From contig NZ_MPPI01000001.1 in assembly GCF_001895925.1 (NCBI RefSeq), positions 190,099-254,098 of the forward strand: DNA of 64,000 nucleotides, read 5' to 3'. The stretch comes from Phormidesmis priestleyi ULC007. Its GTDB lineage: Bacteria; Cyanobacteriota; Cyanobacteriia; Leptolyngbyales; Leptolyngbyaceae. Positions 26,872 through 36,687 of this stretch are shown here, piece by piece. Below the pieces are notes generated by a model. It made no database searches, was not told where the DNA came from, and saw only the letters and a list, made by a program, of their open reading frames with translations. The first letter of the stretch is position 1, and each line of letters starts with the position of its first letter. Both the position numbers and the translations under genes were made by a program.

Positions 26872-26889
26872 GAGCGTCACTGAAAGTAT

Positions 26890-28083
26890 CTAATAAACGA
26901 TTTTAGTCTCAGGAGACGCGCCGATCGCGAGAGATGGGACTCGATCGGAAAGCGCACTGCTGTAGACTACTTTAATCTGTTGAGCCACTACAGACCAGGC
27001 ATAGTGATCTCTGACATAGGCTCTGCAAGCCTCAGCATCAGGCAGCGATCGCTGACCCGATAAAATTTCTAGCAGCCCTTGCGCCAGGTGTTCAGTAGAA
27101 GAACCCTCAAACATCAGGTCAGCAGACAATGGACGCAACACTTCTGGAATCGCTCCAACAGGTGTGCCGATGACAGGCGTTCCCGATGCCAAAGACTCGA
27201 TCATGATTAAGCCAAACCCTTCGAGTGAAAGCGTCGGCACCACCGAAAAATCAGCCGCCCGGTAAGCCAGTGCAAGCTGTTCGTCAGGGACAAACCCCAA
27301 CAATCGAACGTGATTGGTTAAATCGAGAGATTCAATTTGCTGATGTAGCGTTTCTGCTAATTCTCCCTTCCCAGCAATCAGCAACAAAGCATCTGGGTGG
27401 TGTTGTCGCACCGTCTGCATTGCGCTCACCAAATTTTCTAGCCCCATACGTTTTTTGAGTCGCCGTGTGGCAAAGAGAATCGGACGATCGCACTCCCAGC
27501 CAAGTTTTAGTCGCGCCTCTGATTTAGAATCGCTAAACGCAAAGCGATCGAGATCGACCCCAGGTGGCACAACGTGAATGCGATCGTAGGGGATCTGATA
27601 GGACTGATGCAACAGATCACGAAACGCTGTAGAAAGCACAATTAGCTTACTCGCACGTTGGTAATACTTTTGCTCTAACGTTTTCTTTAACCAGGTATTG
27701 ACAGTGGAATAGCCTTCAACCTGGCTTTCTAACGCCCACGGTCCGTGAAAATGAACAACTAAAGGACGATCGCCAATTAAATTTAGAATGGGAAACCCGT
27801 AGAGCGCAAAATGCGACACGACCAAAGGCAAATCTTCTTCTTTGAGCACCTGTTGCACCGCCGATCGTAGACCTTGCCAACGCTTCAGCAACGAAACCTG
27901 CTGCGGAGCAAACACTTGAATCTGTCCGTGAGACTCTCGAAAAACCTGGTCTGAACCCGTAACTAAACCACGCATTTTGATTCCGGCGGCGGGCAGGTGG
28001 CGGGTACAGTCATAGTAAAACCGATTGAGTCCTCCAGTTTGCTCAGGGAACCAATCCATACCGATCTGGAGTGTGTTTAGCAT
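26890..28083 (-). CDS. Glycosyltransferase family 4
   Basis: The 397-residue GT-B protein starts MLNTLQIGMDWFPEQTGGLN. The second domain opens with VVPPGVDLDRFAFSDSK and ILFATRRLKKRMGLENLV, and the donor site is EGFGLIMIESLASGTPVIGT. These are classic GT4 features. The acceptor is unknown, but the place within the cluster points to building the exported polysaccharide. It is separated by about 150 bp from the next gene upstream and may have its own promoter there, though I see no clear one. Confidence 0.92.
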   Translation of the reverse strand: MLNTLQIGMDWFPEQTGGLNRFYYDCTRHLPAAGIKMRGLVTGSDQVFRESHGQIQVFAPQQVSLLKRWQGLRSAVQQVLKEEDLPLVVSHFALYGFPILNLIGDRPLVVHFHGPWALESQVEGYSTVNTWLKKTLEQKYYQRASKLIVLSTAFRDLLHQSYQIPYDRIHVVPPGVDLDRFAFSDSKSEARLKLGWECDRPILFATRRLKKRMGLENLVSAMQTVRQHHPDALLLIAGKGELAETLHQQIESLDLTNHVRLLGFVPDEQLALAYRAADFSVVPTLSLEGFGLIMIESLASGTPVIGTPVGAIPEVLRPLSADLMFEGSSTEHLAQGLLEILSGQRSLPDAEACRAYVRDHYAWSVVAQQIKVVYSSALSDRVPSLAIGASPETKIVY

Positions 28084-28231
28084 ATTTGATACACTGCAAT
28101 AATGGAATTTGAGACCTTAGCACGCAATTTGACGGCAGTGATACAGCCTGATTGAAAGGGTAGAAGGCAGCAGGATCGAGACAAACGCCGTAAAAGTAGT
28201 TCAAAATACCCAACAACAACTTCTGTGTTTG

Positions 28232-29281
28232 CTAAATACGCTTACTTTGCATTGACTTAGCGATCGCCGTCAGATAGATGTCCTCATACTGCTTAGTGAT
28301 CTCTTGCCAATCAAACGCTTCAGCCCGCAAAAGTCCCTTAGCTACATAGGAAGATCGGAGTGTTTCATTTGCTAATAAATCATTAATCTGCTCACCTAGC
28401 GCAGAGTCTGCTGCCAACACTCCATACTGACCGTCGTCTAACACTTCACACGCGCCAAGATTTGGGCTGGCAACCACCGCAGTTCCAGATGCCATTGCCT
28501 CTATGTAAGGAACACCAAACCCCTCATAAGTGCTTGGCATACAAAACACCCAGGCTCGCTGATAAAGCTCACAAATTTTTTCGAGCGGAACCTTGCCAAA
28601 ATTAACAACCCCCTCGCCTTGAATCGGCTGGTCTGCCACAGTCCAAAGTTCTGCATTGGGAAAGCGCGATCGCACCTCTCTCACAAAGATGTCTGCCAAA
28701 AACGCACCTCGTTTGCGTCCTCCCACAGTGCCTACAAATAGAACACAAGGATAATCTGCCTTTTCACCTGGGCGAAATCGAGAGAGATCCACTCCACAGG
28801 GAATGATCATCGAAACAGCAGGAATGCGCCTCTGGGTTGCCCTTGACACCCCGATGTTGGCATCTGCAACCCACGAACCCACCTGTTCTAACCCGGCAAT
28901 GACAGTTTGATAGATGCGACGACGCAGCCGGACTGCATGTTTTGCCTCATCGATCGCAGAACCGTGAAACGTCCGTAAGTGAGGATGGCAACTAAAAAGC
29001 AGATAGTTATCGCCGTGAGTATGGACAATATCAAATTCAGAAAAGTCAGTTTGAGCAAGACAAGCCGCGAAAAAAAATGATTGTAGGCGCAGTCGTCTTA
29101 TAGCCGTAGGGATCGCATATTGATGCACCTGATAACGACACTCGTCATAAACAGGACTAAAGGTGAACATTGTTACCTCGTGTCCCTGATCTACCAGAAC
29201 ATTAGCTAGATAGTGAGACTGAGCCGCAACACCTCCTTTTGCTTCATTGGGTAAATCGACATGAGTCATTGCAATTTTCAT
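28232..29281 (-). CDS. Glycosyltransferase family 4
   Basis: The protein is 349 residues from the ATG at 29281 (MKIAMTHVDLPNEAKGGVAA). The frame is open further into the upstream gene, but those residues are out-of-frame translation of the polymerase C-terminus. A Rossmann-like first half with EFDIVHTHGDNYLLFSCHPH is followed by IIPCGVDLSRFRPGEK and the donor motif EGFGVPYIEAMASGTAVVAS. It starts 2 bp after the upstream stop, which indicates translational coupling. Confidence 0.92.
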   Translation of the reverse strand: MKIAMTHVDLPNEAKGGVAAQSHYLANVLVDQGHEVTMFTFSPVYDECRYQVHQYAIPTAIRRLRLQSFFFAACLAQTDFSEFDIVHTHGDNYLLFSCHPHLRTFHGSAIDEAKHAVRLRRRIYQTVIAGLEQVGSWVADANIGVSRATQRRIPAVSMIIPCGVDLSRFRPGEKADYPCVLFVGTVGGRKRGAFLADIFVREVRSRFPNAELWTVADQPIQGEGVVNFGKVPLEKICELYQRAWVFCMPSTYEGFGVPYIEAMASGTAVVASPNLGACEVLDDGQYGVLAADSALGEQINDLLANETLRSSYVAKGLLRAEAFDWQEITKQYEDIYLTAIAKSMQSKRI

Positions 29282-29283
29282 CG

Positions 29284-30699
29284 TTAACTCCCTTCTGTTT
29301 GATGGTCGTAATATTTTTGGGAAGCCACACCCAAACCAACGAAGCCCCAGAAAATAATTCCAGACTCCCTCACTAAGACATTTCCAAACACTAGCTGTAG
29401 ACACATAGCTAGGACGATCGCGCGAATCGTGCTTGTAAAGGAATCCGATCGACCTTTATTCCCCTTAAATAACCGGAGGAGCAGTAAGAGCAACCCTCCA
29501 CCATAAAAAACCATGCCAATCCAACCAAAGGTGAACAGCAGATCCAAAATGGCGCTATCGTAAGTTGGTATAACACCCGTTCCATATCCAGTTAAACTAG
29601 ATGAAGCCTGACTCAACAATCCCTCATAGGTTGCCCTGCGGACTTGAGCACTCGTATCGTTGTCTAGGTCAGACAAAGTGTCTATGCGACTGTTGATCGC
29701 CTCCGCGAAGGGTTCCATAGTCGTTAAGGGAATCACTGCAAGCGCAAGGACAAAGACGATCAGAATTAACCGCAACTGAAATTTGGGGCTAAGGGAGGTG
29801 CCCAATGCCACTAAGCCAAACATCCACCCACCCCAGGCAGAACGGACTAACGTCAACATAAAACTCAAGTACCCTGCTATGGAAGCGGGAATTTGCAGAA
29901 CCCCTTGAGCGCCTTGTCCACTTAGCATCATCAGTAGCCCTGCCATCATCCAGACAGCGAAGGGGCCGGGTGAGTTCATCGTGCTGAATAATCGAACCTC
30001 CTCATTGTCAATACTGCCGAAAGAGCCAGCACCTTTTTCAATGACGGCTGATAGCCAGAACGTGTCCCAAGCGGGCATACTCGTATATTGAATAATTCCA
30101 TAAACACCTGTCACCAAAACGCCCCAAAAGAAGACCCTTTGAGTGTTTTTTCGATATTCAGGATAGTTCTGCCAATGTAAAACTAAATAGAAACTAAATA
30201 GAACTGGAATTAGCCAATCTAACCCAGTTTTTGCCACGCTAAACAGTGAGCCATTAACGGCTCCAATGCCAAAACTGTAGGCAATTCCAACAAGCATCAA
30301 TATATAAGGAACCGTGTCTCCTCGACACAGTTTTGGAAGCTGTTGTAGCAGCGGCGGGAGGATCACCAAAACTGCTAAGTAGGGCGCTAATAGAACCAGA
30401 CGAGTCTCATCAAACTGACCTGCGTAGAAGTCAGATATACGACTCACACAAGGAGTCAGAAACCAGAGCCACCATGAAAAACCGAGGTAGAGGATTGGAT
30501 ATTTCTGATGCAGCAGAAACGCAACGAGCAAGGCTCCTAACGGATAACTGAATCGCAGAACACTCCCTAGATGCGCGAAAACACACACGCTTGTAAACAA
30601 GACAAACGCTAGGATTATAGCCCAAGCGGCCGCAGGCTCTAAGCCGATCGCGGCGAAAGCTGAGGGACGTTTGTAGAGGGTTGCGGTTTTATGATTCAT
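29284..30699 (-). CDS. O-antigen ligase/polymerase-like membrane protein (Wzy/WaaL type)
   Basis: The 471-residue protein has about ten to twelve hydrophobic segments. A large loop between helices (about residues 210-245, TFWLSAVIEKGAGSFGSIDN) is typical of Wzy polymerases and WaaL ligases. The segment LVRSAWGGWMFGLVALGTSL resembles the O-antigen ligase domain motif, with Arg near the periplasmic face. It probably joins or transfers lipid-linked sugar units outside the inner membrane. The same cluster encodes a Wzm/Wzt ABC exporter, normally used by a polymerase-independent route. No Wzx flippase was found nearby. Confidence 0.82.
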   Translation of the reverse strand: MNHKTATLYKRPSAFAAIGLEPAAAWAIILAFVLFTSVCVFAHLGSVLRFSYPLGALLVAFLLHQKYPILYLGFSWWLWFLTPCVSRISDFYAGQFDETRLVLLAPYLAVLVILPPLLQQLPKLCRGDTVPYILMLVGIAYSFGIGAVNGSLFSVAKTGLDWLIPVLFSFYLVLHWQNYPEYRKNTQRVFFWGVLVTGVYGIIQYTSMPAWDTFWLSAVIEKGAGSFGSIDNEEVRLFSTMNSPGPFAVWMMAGLLMMLSGQGAQGVLQIPASIAGYLSFMLTLVRSAWGGWMFGLVALGTSLSPKFQLRLILIVFVLALAVIPLTTMEPFAEAINSRIDTLSDLDNDTSAQVRRATYEGLLSQASSSLTGYGTGVIPTYDSAILDLLFTFGWIGMVFYGGGLLLLLLRLFKGNKGRSDSFTSTIRAIVLAMCLQLVFGNVLVRESGIIFWGFVGLGVASQKYYDHQTEGS

Positions 30700-30717
30700 G
30701 CGTGGATGCGAACCTGA

Positions 30718-31815
30718 TTAAATGTTGCTGTTGTCTAACGATCGGGTTGCGAAACAATCCGCAAAAGTTTTTGCTTGAGTGGATAGCTGGTGAGTTTGAT
30801 ACCAGCCGTAGGCACTGTCTGCAACCGCTTGTAAAGCACTTGAGCTAGAGACACCCACGTCTAAAGTCCAATACTGTTGTCCTGCTTGCAATCCATCACT
30901 GTCAGGATGAGGACGATGGCAGATAGGCAGTAAACCGTGAGCGCAATAGGCAGCAAAAATGGTGGATTTGGCTAAACGCCCACTGTAGTAGTGCAAAAAC
31001 CCTGCGATCGAGGTTGACAAAATCTCACTGATTTCTTCGGTGGGTCGTTTCCCTAACGCCGTGATAGGAACGGTACCAATCGTGGATAACTCTAATCCAG
31101 TTGGCATTCCGATATCCAAAATCTCCTCAATCTGCAAACGATTGCAGATCTGATGCAGCACCGATTGAGAATGACGATAGACGCGCCGTCGGTTTCCGGC
31201 TTGCCCAAAAATCACAAGCTGCTTCTTACGGGCTGAGAGAGGCAGAACAGATTGAGGTTCAGCAATGCCAGAAAACACTGGAAGACAGGGGATGTCAACG
31301 TGTTTTTGTTGGCTGAGTGTTTGCAAGGTTCTTGCATATTGTTCTGCACTGGTGATGCAGCGATCGCTCAAACATGCGACGCGACTTGCCAACTGTTGAT
31401 GAATTGGGGCCAGCCAAAACCCTGACCTCCAAGGCGGCTCAGTGGCAATCAGTTCATGAAACATCGTGATTAACAGCATATCAGGAGCCTGTTGCTTCCA
31501 GTTCTCTAGCCCATCAATCAGCCACCATGGACACCCACGTTTTGCGTAGCCATAGTTGACGTAATGCAGGAAGACTGGGGTGGTTGGTGGATGATTGAGC
31601 AAGGCAGTTTGAAGCGTCTTGGCAGAACGATCGCTCAACGTCTCAACTGAAAAATTAGCCAGTGGCTCTATGTCTCTCCAGTCACAATCTCCAACAATAA
31701 AGTGCGTTTTAATTCCAAAGTCTTGCTCTATTCGTCTCGCTAAACAAAATGCGTAATCGCCAATACCATCGATCGCGGGTGGCAGGCGAGGCACAATCGA
31801 AATGATGGTCATCAC
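30718..31815 (-). CDS. Putative GT-B glycosyltransferase
   Basis: The 365-residue protein starts MMTIISIVPRLPPAIDGIGD; PxxxGIGDYA is a common opening of GT4-like enzymes. The second half contains QLVIFGQAGNRRRVYRHSQS and ITALGKRPTEEISEILSTS, consistent with a donor domain. However, the usual E-x7-E is not clear (SGRLAKSTIFAAYCAHGLLP stands there instead). It may be a diverged or inactive glycosyltransferase. It lies 18 bp upstream of the polymerase gene and 7 bp downstream of a GT2 gene, within the operon. Confidence 0.7.
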   Translation of the reverse strand: MMTIISIVPRLPPAIDGIGDYAFCLARRIEQDFGIKTHFIVGDCDWRDIEPLANFSVETLSDRSAKTLQTALLNHPPTTPVFLHYVNYGYAKRGCPWWLIDGLENWKQQAPDMLLITMFHELIATEPPWRSGFWLAPIHQQLASRVACLSDRCITSAEQYARTLQTLSQQKHVDIPCLPVFSGIAEPQSVLPLSARKKQLVIFGQAGNRRRVYRHSQSVLHQICNRLQIEEILDIGMPTGLELSTIGTVPITALGKRPTEEISEILSTSIAGFLHYYSGRLAKSTIFAAYCAHGLLPICHRPHPDSDGLQAGQQYWTLDVGVSSSSALQAVADSAYGWYQTHQLSTQAKTFADCFATRSLDNSNI

Positions 31816-31822
31816 GTCCCCA

Positions 31823-32803
31823 CTAAGCTTTAAAAGGAGTCAACTGCTTGCCTTTCAATTGGTCGATCAACAGGCGATTTAATAAGTTGGGGCAAGCCAG
31901 CAAAATTGCCTGAGTCAACCCTCGTAGCGAAAGACGCTTCGACCAGGGATAGGAACTTGAGGTGTAAACACGGTAGGCCGATGCTTTATCAGAAATCGTC
32001 AACCATCGGTTAATTGCTGAACTTGCATAACGCTCAAGAAGCTCTTGACGCACTCCTTCAAGATTTTCGGGCAGATCGAGCGCCTCAATTAATTGATAAA
32101 CCAAATTACTATGGTTGTTACCCGTAGAGACAGCCCTTTCTGTCAATCGGTACATTGCAGTGTATTGGTTGAGGAAGAAAAACGGTGTATGGGCAGCAGC
32201 GATTCTTAAGCTGAAATCGTAGTCACACACATCTTCAACATCCGCCGTATCGCGATAGCGAATTGTTTTTGCCACCTCAGTAAGAATCATGTAGCCATCA
32301 TTAGGAAATTGAGCAACCAACGCTGACCAAAGTGCAGAAGGTTGCAATCCTGCATATTGATCAGTGCGATAATACCCGTCATTCAGATTTTGAGACGGCA
32401 TTTGCAGCACTTCACCTGCCATGTTGATGACAGACTGTTTGCCGAAACAGGCGACCAAATTAGGATGATCGATCCAGCAGTCTGACATCGATTGAACTGC
32501 ATTGGGGAGCAGGAGATCATCGTCATGCAGCAAAACCAGGCGATCGCCTTGTGCTAAATCAAATAATCGATTGACGTTTCCTGCTTGTCCGAGAGCGGGT
32601 CGATTTTGGTAATACCGGATTTTTTCTGACTTGTTTAAACCCTGAACCATCTGCTTAGAGGCATCATCCTTAGAATCATCGCAGACAATTATTTCAATTT
32701 CTGAATAGGTTTGAGCAAAGCAGGACGTGATTGCTTGATGCAGCAAGTCAGGGCGTTGATAAGTTGGGATGCAGATAGAAACAAGCGGGCTGAATGAACT
32801 CAT
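31823..32803 (-). CDS. Glycosyltransferase family 2
   Basis: The 326-residue GT-A protein opens with VSICIPTYQRPDLLHQAITS, the GT2 N-terminal strand and helix, then EIEIIVCDDSKDDASKQMV. The metal-binding DxD occurs in LVLLHDDDLLLPNAV near residue 96. The later VEDVCDYDFSLRIAAAHTPF carries the catalytic-base region. It likely adds one sugar of the repeat unit. The C-terminus (about residues 250-326) lacks a transmembrane anchor. The gene is followed 7 bp later by the GT-B gene. Confidence 0.92.
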   Translation of the reverse strand: MSSFSPLVSICIPTYQRPDLLHQAITSCFAQTYSEIEIIVCDDSKDDASKQMVQGLNKSEKIRYYQNRPALGQAGNVNRLFDLAQGDRLVLLHDDDLLLPNAVQSMSDCWIDHPNLVACFGKQSVINMAGEVLQMPSQNLNDGYYRTDQYAGLQPSALWSALVAQFPNDGYMILTEVAKTIRYRDTADVEDVCDYDFSLRIAAAHTPFFFLNQYTAMYRLTERAVSTGNNHSNLVYQLIEALDLPENLEGVRQELLERYASSAINRWLTISDKASAYRVYTSSSYPWSKRLSLRGLTQAILLACPNLLNRLLIDQLKGKQLTPFKA

Positions 32804-32861
32804 AAAAACTACCTCAACTCTTGCTCCCAGAAACCGATTGAAATTGTACAGGTTACATTCT

Positions 32862-33791
32862 TCATGATGAGATAGAGCTTAAGAACTCTGGTTTGACAAA
32901 TAAAACGTCATGCTGATGATTAAGAGCAGATGTAGATTCTTCAAATCGATAAGAACCAAATCCAGCTTTTTCAATTAAGTAGGGTCGAAAGCCATAGCTT
33001 TTTAATAAACAATGGACTTCGGAAGCTGATGATCCCAATTCTCGTAACCAGGTATCGGTAACTTCTACCAATAGAGCTATCTTCTGACTGCTGAGAAGTT
33101 TTTCCAAGCCTTTGAGTACCCTAAACTCAAAACCCTCAACATCTATTTTTATGAGCACTCTAGACTCAGACAAGTCTGGTAGAATGTCTTCACCACGCTC
33201 AACTTGAACTCGATCGATGTGCTGCTCAGATTCTACAATCGGTCTGAAGGTTGCTGTGCCTGTATTGAAATCTAGAGGATTACTGAGCACGAGTTCAGAG
33301 CGTTCGTCGCCTAGCCCCATCCAGTAGAGATGGACGTTTTTTAGTTTATTGATCACTAGCTGTGCTTGAATGATTTCAACTAACTTTTTCTGCGGTTCAA
33401 ACGCATAAACCTGCCCACTTGCTCCAACAATCTGAGCAGCCAAAATCGTGTGAACCCCAACATTTGAACCAATATCTACGAAAGTATCTCCTTGCCTCAG
33501 ATACTTTTTAATTACGTACTGGTTTTGTCGATCCTGATGTCGCCCTGTAAAGTAGTGAAGTCGCCCGCTAAAATCTGCCACGTCTGCACAAATGTATGCA
33601 TCAATGGCTCGATCATAAAAAGTTCGATACTGCTTTTTGTCTTGCCATAAAGATGCGTCAGAGTTTACTCCTCCTAGCCAACGCAACACGGTGCCTCGAC
33701 CTGCGGGCAACACCTGAATTAGGGGTTTCACAAGCTCACAAAGTTCAGGGGTAAGGGGATTTTTGCTAAAACGTCGTTTCATCTTGTCCAT
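32862..33791 (-). CDS. FkbM family methyltransferase
   Basis: The 309-residue protein contains the SAM-binding motif FVDIGSNVGVHTILAAQIVG (near residue 112), then QVYAFEPQKKLVEII with the acidic residue that binds the SAM ribose. Further on are VLIKIDVEGFEFRVLKGLEK and LLVEVTDTWL. These are the standard FkbM motifs. Family members O-methylate sugars or polyketides. Here, among glycosyltransferases, the likely substrate is a polysaccharide sugar. The N-terminal 80 residues are a variable cap. It has its own 58-bp gaps on both sides. Confidence 0.92.
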   Translation of the reverse strand: MDKMKRRFSKNPLTPELCELVKPLIQVLPAGRGTVLRWLGGVNSDASLWQDKKQYRTFYDRAIDAYICADVADFSGRLHYFTGRHQDRQNQYVIKKYLRQGDTFVDIGSNVGVHTILAAQIVGASGQVYAFEPQKKLVEIIQAQLVINKLKNVHLYWMGLGDERSELVLSNPLDFNTGTATFRPIVESEQHIDRVQVERGEDILPDLSESRVLIKIDVEGFEFRVLKGLEKLLSSQKIALLVEVTDTWLRELGSSASEVHCLLKSYGFRPYLIEKAGFGSYRFEESTSALNHQHDVLFVKPEFLSSISS

Positions 33792-33848
33792 AATCCATCT
33801 TTAGAATTGGGGTAGGTTACAAAACTATTTCTTGATCTCACAAACGAG

Positions 33849-34391
33849 CTAGTGAAATAGGCGACTATGGTTTAGTTGATACTGCTGATTTCCTTTACGC
33901 TCTCGAATCAGTCGGGCTGGGTTGCCACCCACGATCGTGTGAGGTAAAACATCTTTCGTCACGACCGAACCAGCAGCAACGATCGCATGGTGTCCGATCG
34001 TCACTCCTGGTAAAATCAGCGCTCGTGTCGCAATCCATGCATAATTTTCAACCACTACTGGTTTATCAATACCAGCAAAACACTCGCTATCCGGATCATG
34101 ATAGGCAGTTAAAATCATGACTTCAGGTGCCAAGTTGACGTTGTTGCCGATCGTGATCCCGCCCCTGCCGTCGAGTTGACAATCGCGGTCAATTACACAA
34201 TTGTCGCCGATGCTAATTTGACCTCGTGTGTAAAGTCTCAGCCGCATGTGAATTGAGCTACTTTTCCCCAAACTCATTTTCATGAAGTGACGCAGAAACC
34301 AGCGTCGAAGCAAATGGCTAGGAAAATGGGAAACAAAGGAATTGAAAACGTATAGCAGAACGCTTAACCCAACTGATTTGATCAGGAGCAT
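33849..34391 (-). CDS. Left-handed beta-helix acyltransferase (WcaF/LpxA-like)
   Basis: The protein is 180 residues from the ATG at 34391, which overlaps the upstream gene's end by 10 bp and so suggests coupling. After an N-terminal membrane-associated segment (SVGLSVLLYVFNSFVSHFP) come hexapeptide repeats: ISIGDNCVIDRDCQLDGRGG, ITIGNNVNLAPEVMILTAYH and VTIGHHAIVAAGSVVTKDV. The C-terminus HTIVGGNPARLIRERK is the usual acetyl-CoA site end. It probably O-acetylates a sugar of the polysaccharide. The His in ILTAYHDPDSECF is the expected catalytic base. Confidence 0.9.
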   Translation of the reverse strand: MLLIKSVGLSVLLYVFNSFVSHFPSHLLRRWFLRHFMKMSLGKSSSIHMRLRLYTRGQISIGDNCVIDRDCQLDGRGGITIGNNVNLAPEVMILTAYHDPDSECFAGIDKPVVVENYAWIATRALILPGVTIGHHAIVAAGSVVTKDVLPHTIVGGNPARLIRERKGNQQYQLNHSRLFH

Positions 34392-35533
34392 ATAGCCACC
34401 TTTTCTGCCTGCAAGGGTTTCCAAAAACGCGATCGCACCTCCTCTAAGCTGAACTGAGAACGCACTAATTGCAGTGCATTCTCAACGATCTGCGTGATCT
34501 GAGGTTGGGCCGCTTCAATGCTTTGCTCGATGATTGTAGGATCGAGGGAATGAGCTAGAATTGCAGCATTGTGTGTTTTTAGAAGTTGACCTGCCGCCGC
34601 GATCGCAGGGCCGTGATACAAGATTGGTAGTCCACTCCCTAAATAGGTCACCATTTTGGTTGAGAGACTATACTTCACGAAAGCTTCGGTCTCACTGCCA
34701 AACGGCAAAGGCATATACAAGGCATCTACTTGGTCTAAGTCGTTAGCGACTTCTGTTTGAGATCCCCAAGGCAAAAGCTTAATTGCAATGGTTGGGCTGT
34801 TGAGTTTAAACAGAACTCCGCCTCGAATTGTCAGCGAGACAGACCAATCTGAATGGGATTGCTGAAATCGATTAAGGGCTTCTAGCAAGGCACAGAAGTT
34901 TGCTTCATAGGTGAGATGAATCGCTCCCATAAAGTAAACTCTTAAATGCTGAGGCGGACGGGTCAGCGCCACCGCCGGAATGTCGGTGAGTCCATCGGTG
35001 ACGATCGTCCATGACCTCTGCCCATATCGCCGACAATACTCCTCCCCCATTTCTTTTGAGATCACAAATCGCTCGGCTGCATTTGCCCAAGCTTCGCCAA
35101 TATGCGCCATGCCAAATTTTTGTTCTAACCGATTTTGCAGCGCGTAAGCAAGATCGTCATGCACCGTTAGATAGTAAGGCAGACCCAATCGTTGAGCAAC
35201 TCGGTAGGCATACCAAAAATCAACCGAGTGAGCGATCGCATGAATGCCCGTTGCGTGGTGCTGCATACAAAGATCGCTTAATTGTTGTTCAAACTGTTTG
35301 ACGAACAGCGACTCGATTAGATAAGAATATCGACCTAAACGAGTTTGCTCAATTCGACCCAAACTAGGACGAATGGGTAAGTGGATTTCTTGCGCGATCG
35401 TAGTAGGTGGTGGACTTTGAGGTGACGTGCAAACACTTAAAAATGGCACGGGTGAATCTTGCAGCAGAGAGCGAAAGATCCGAGGACCGCCGCCCGGAGA
35501 GTTGAGTCCATAAGGTTGAACAAAAACCAGCAT
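34382..35533 (-). CDS. Putative GT-B glycosyltransferase
   Basis: The 383-residue protein begins MLVFVQPYGLNSPGGGPRIF with a glycine-rich loop. Its centre reads YYLTVHDDLAYALQNRLEQ and FVISKEMGEEYCRRYGQRSW, like the inter-domain part of GT4 enzymes. The second domain includes LRVYFMGAIHLTYEANFCAL and VDALYMPLPFGSETEAFVKY, followed by STKMVTYLGSGLPILYHGPA. The E-x7-E motif is altered, so its activity is likely but not certain. It follows the epimerase gene by 6 bp and overlaps the acyltransferase gene downstream. Confidence 0.75.
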   Translation of the reverse strand: MLVFVQPYGLNSPGGGPRIFRSLLQDSPVPFLSVCTSPQSPPPTTIAQEIHLPIRPSLGRIEQTRLGRYSYLIESLFVKQFEQQLSDLCMQHHATGIHAIAHSVDFWYAYRVAQRLGLPYYLTVHDDLAYALQNRLEQKFGMAHIGEAWANAAERFVISKEMGEEYCRRYGQRSWTIVTDGLTDIPAVALTRPPQHLRVYFMGAIHLTYEANFCALLEALNRFQQSHSDWSVSLTIRGGVLFKLNSPTIAIKLLPWGSQTEVANDLDQVDALYMPLPFGSETEAFVKYSLSTKMVTYLGSGLPILYHGPAIAAAGQLLKTHNAAILAHSLDPTIIEQSIEAAQPQITQIVENALQLVRSQFSLEEVRSRFWKPLQAEKVAICS

Positions 35534-35539
35534 TACAAA

Positions 35540-36610
35540 TTACCTCACACTCACAATCTGGCGTTGAGTCCAGCTTTGACAGATTTCCTCAAAAATGCTT
35601 TGCAAACTCTTCGTGATATCCCAATCGGGGTAATGGGACTTAATTTTGCTCAGGTCGCTGATATAACAGATGTGATCGCCTTCGCGGTTTTGGTCTACAT
35701 AGTCATAGACCATTTTCTGACCCGTGATTTTCTCAACTAGGGAAAAAGCTTCTAGAATCGAGCAGCTATTGTTGCGCCCGCCTCCCAAGTTGTAGACCTC
35801 ACCTTGTCGAGGATTTTGGATAAAGGCATGGATGAATCGGGCTACATCCCAAGAGTGAATGTTATCGCGCACTTGTTTGCCTTTGTAACCAAACACGGTG
35901 TAGTGCTTGCCTTCTAGATTGCACTTGACCAAATAGCTGAGAAAGCCGTGTAGTTCTACACCAGAGTGGTTAGGCCCCGTTAGACACCCGCCTCTCAGGC
36001 AACAGGTTTTCATGTCGAAGTAGCGTCCATATTCTTGCACCATGACATCGGCGGCAACTTTTGATGCGCCAAAAATAGAATGCTTGGATTGGTCAATTCG
36101 GCATTGTTCTGTGATCCCGCCGTAGTGTGTTGCCTGGGCATAGTCCCAGCGAGTGTCTTGCTCGGTCAGGGGTAGTTCGTTGGGTGAGTCGCCATAGACT
36201 TTGTTCGTAGACATGTGAACAAAGACTGCCTTTGGTGCATAGCATCGGGTCGCTTCCAATAGATTTAACGTGCCAACCGCGTTGGTATCAAAATCTTTGA
36301 AGGGAATTTTAGCCGCTAGGTCGTGGGAAGGTTGAGCAGCGCAGTGGACGATCGCGTCGGGCTTGAGCGTCTCAATTAGCTCTAGCACCTGCGGCCGATC
36401 GCGAATGTCTAGCTCATAATGCCTAAAGTTAGGCAAATCTGCTTCGAGCCGTTGTTGATTCCAGCGAGTATCGCCACCAGAGCCAAAAAAATCTGCCCGC
36501 ATGTTGTTATCAACGCCGCAGATTTCCCAACCCTCTTTAGCAAAATAAGTGCAAACTTCAGACCCAATCAAGCCCGAAGAGCCTGTAACCAATAGTTTTT
36601 TCATGCTCAT
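35540..36610 (-). CDS. NAD-dependent sugar epimerase/dehydratase (CDP-paratose 2-epimerase-like)
   Basis: The 356-residue extended short-chain dehydrogenase starts [20 protein letters not shown] with the NAD-binding GxxGxxG. It continues with [60 protein letters not shown] and a C-terminal [18 protein letters not shown]. The order and wording fit the CDP-paratose/tyvelose epimerase group. The catalytic YxxxK appears as FGASK ([13 protein letters not shown]), with Phe where Tyr is usual. The product presumably makes a nucleotide sugar for the cluster. A start at the second Met (36604) is equally possible. Confidence 0.88.
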   Translation of the reverse strand: MSMKKLLVTGSSGLIGSEVCTYFAKEGWEICGVDNNMRADFFGSGGDTRWNQQRLEADLPNFRHYELDIRDRPQVLELIETLKPDAIVHCAAQPSHDLAAKIPFKDFDTNAVGTLNLLEATRCYAPKAVFVHMSTNKVYGDSPNELPLTEQDTRWDYAQATHYGGITEQCRIDQSKHSIFGASKVAADVMVQEYGRYFDMKTCCLRGGCLTGPNHSGVELHGFLSYLVKCNLEGKHYTVFGYKGKQVRDNIHSWDVARFIHAFIQNPRQGEVYNLGGGRNNSCSILEAFSLVEKITGQKMVYDYVDQNREGDHICYISDLSKIKSHYPDWDITKSLQSIFEEICQSWTQRQIVSVR

Positions 36611-36687
36611 CTCTATGCTCTAACCTCTACTTTCAGACGTATACTTACAGATCGGGAGTTTTACCATTCTTTTACATGGGTTTCTGC

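Noticed and set aside
29282-29404. An upstream extension of the glycosyltransferase gene at 28232
   Set aside because: These codons lie in the end of the polymerase gene in another frame; the ATG at 29281 gives the standard GT4 start.
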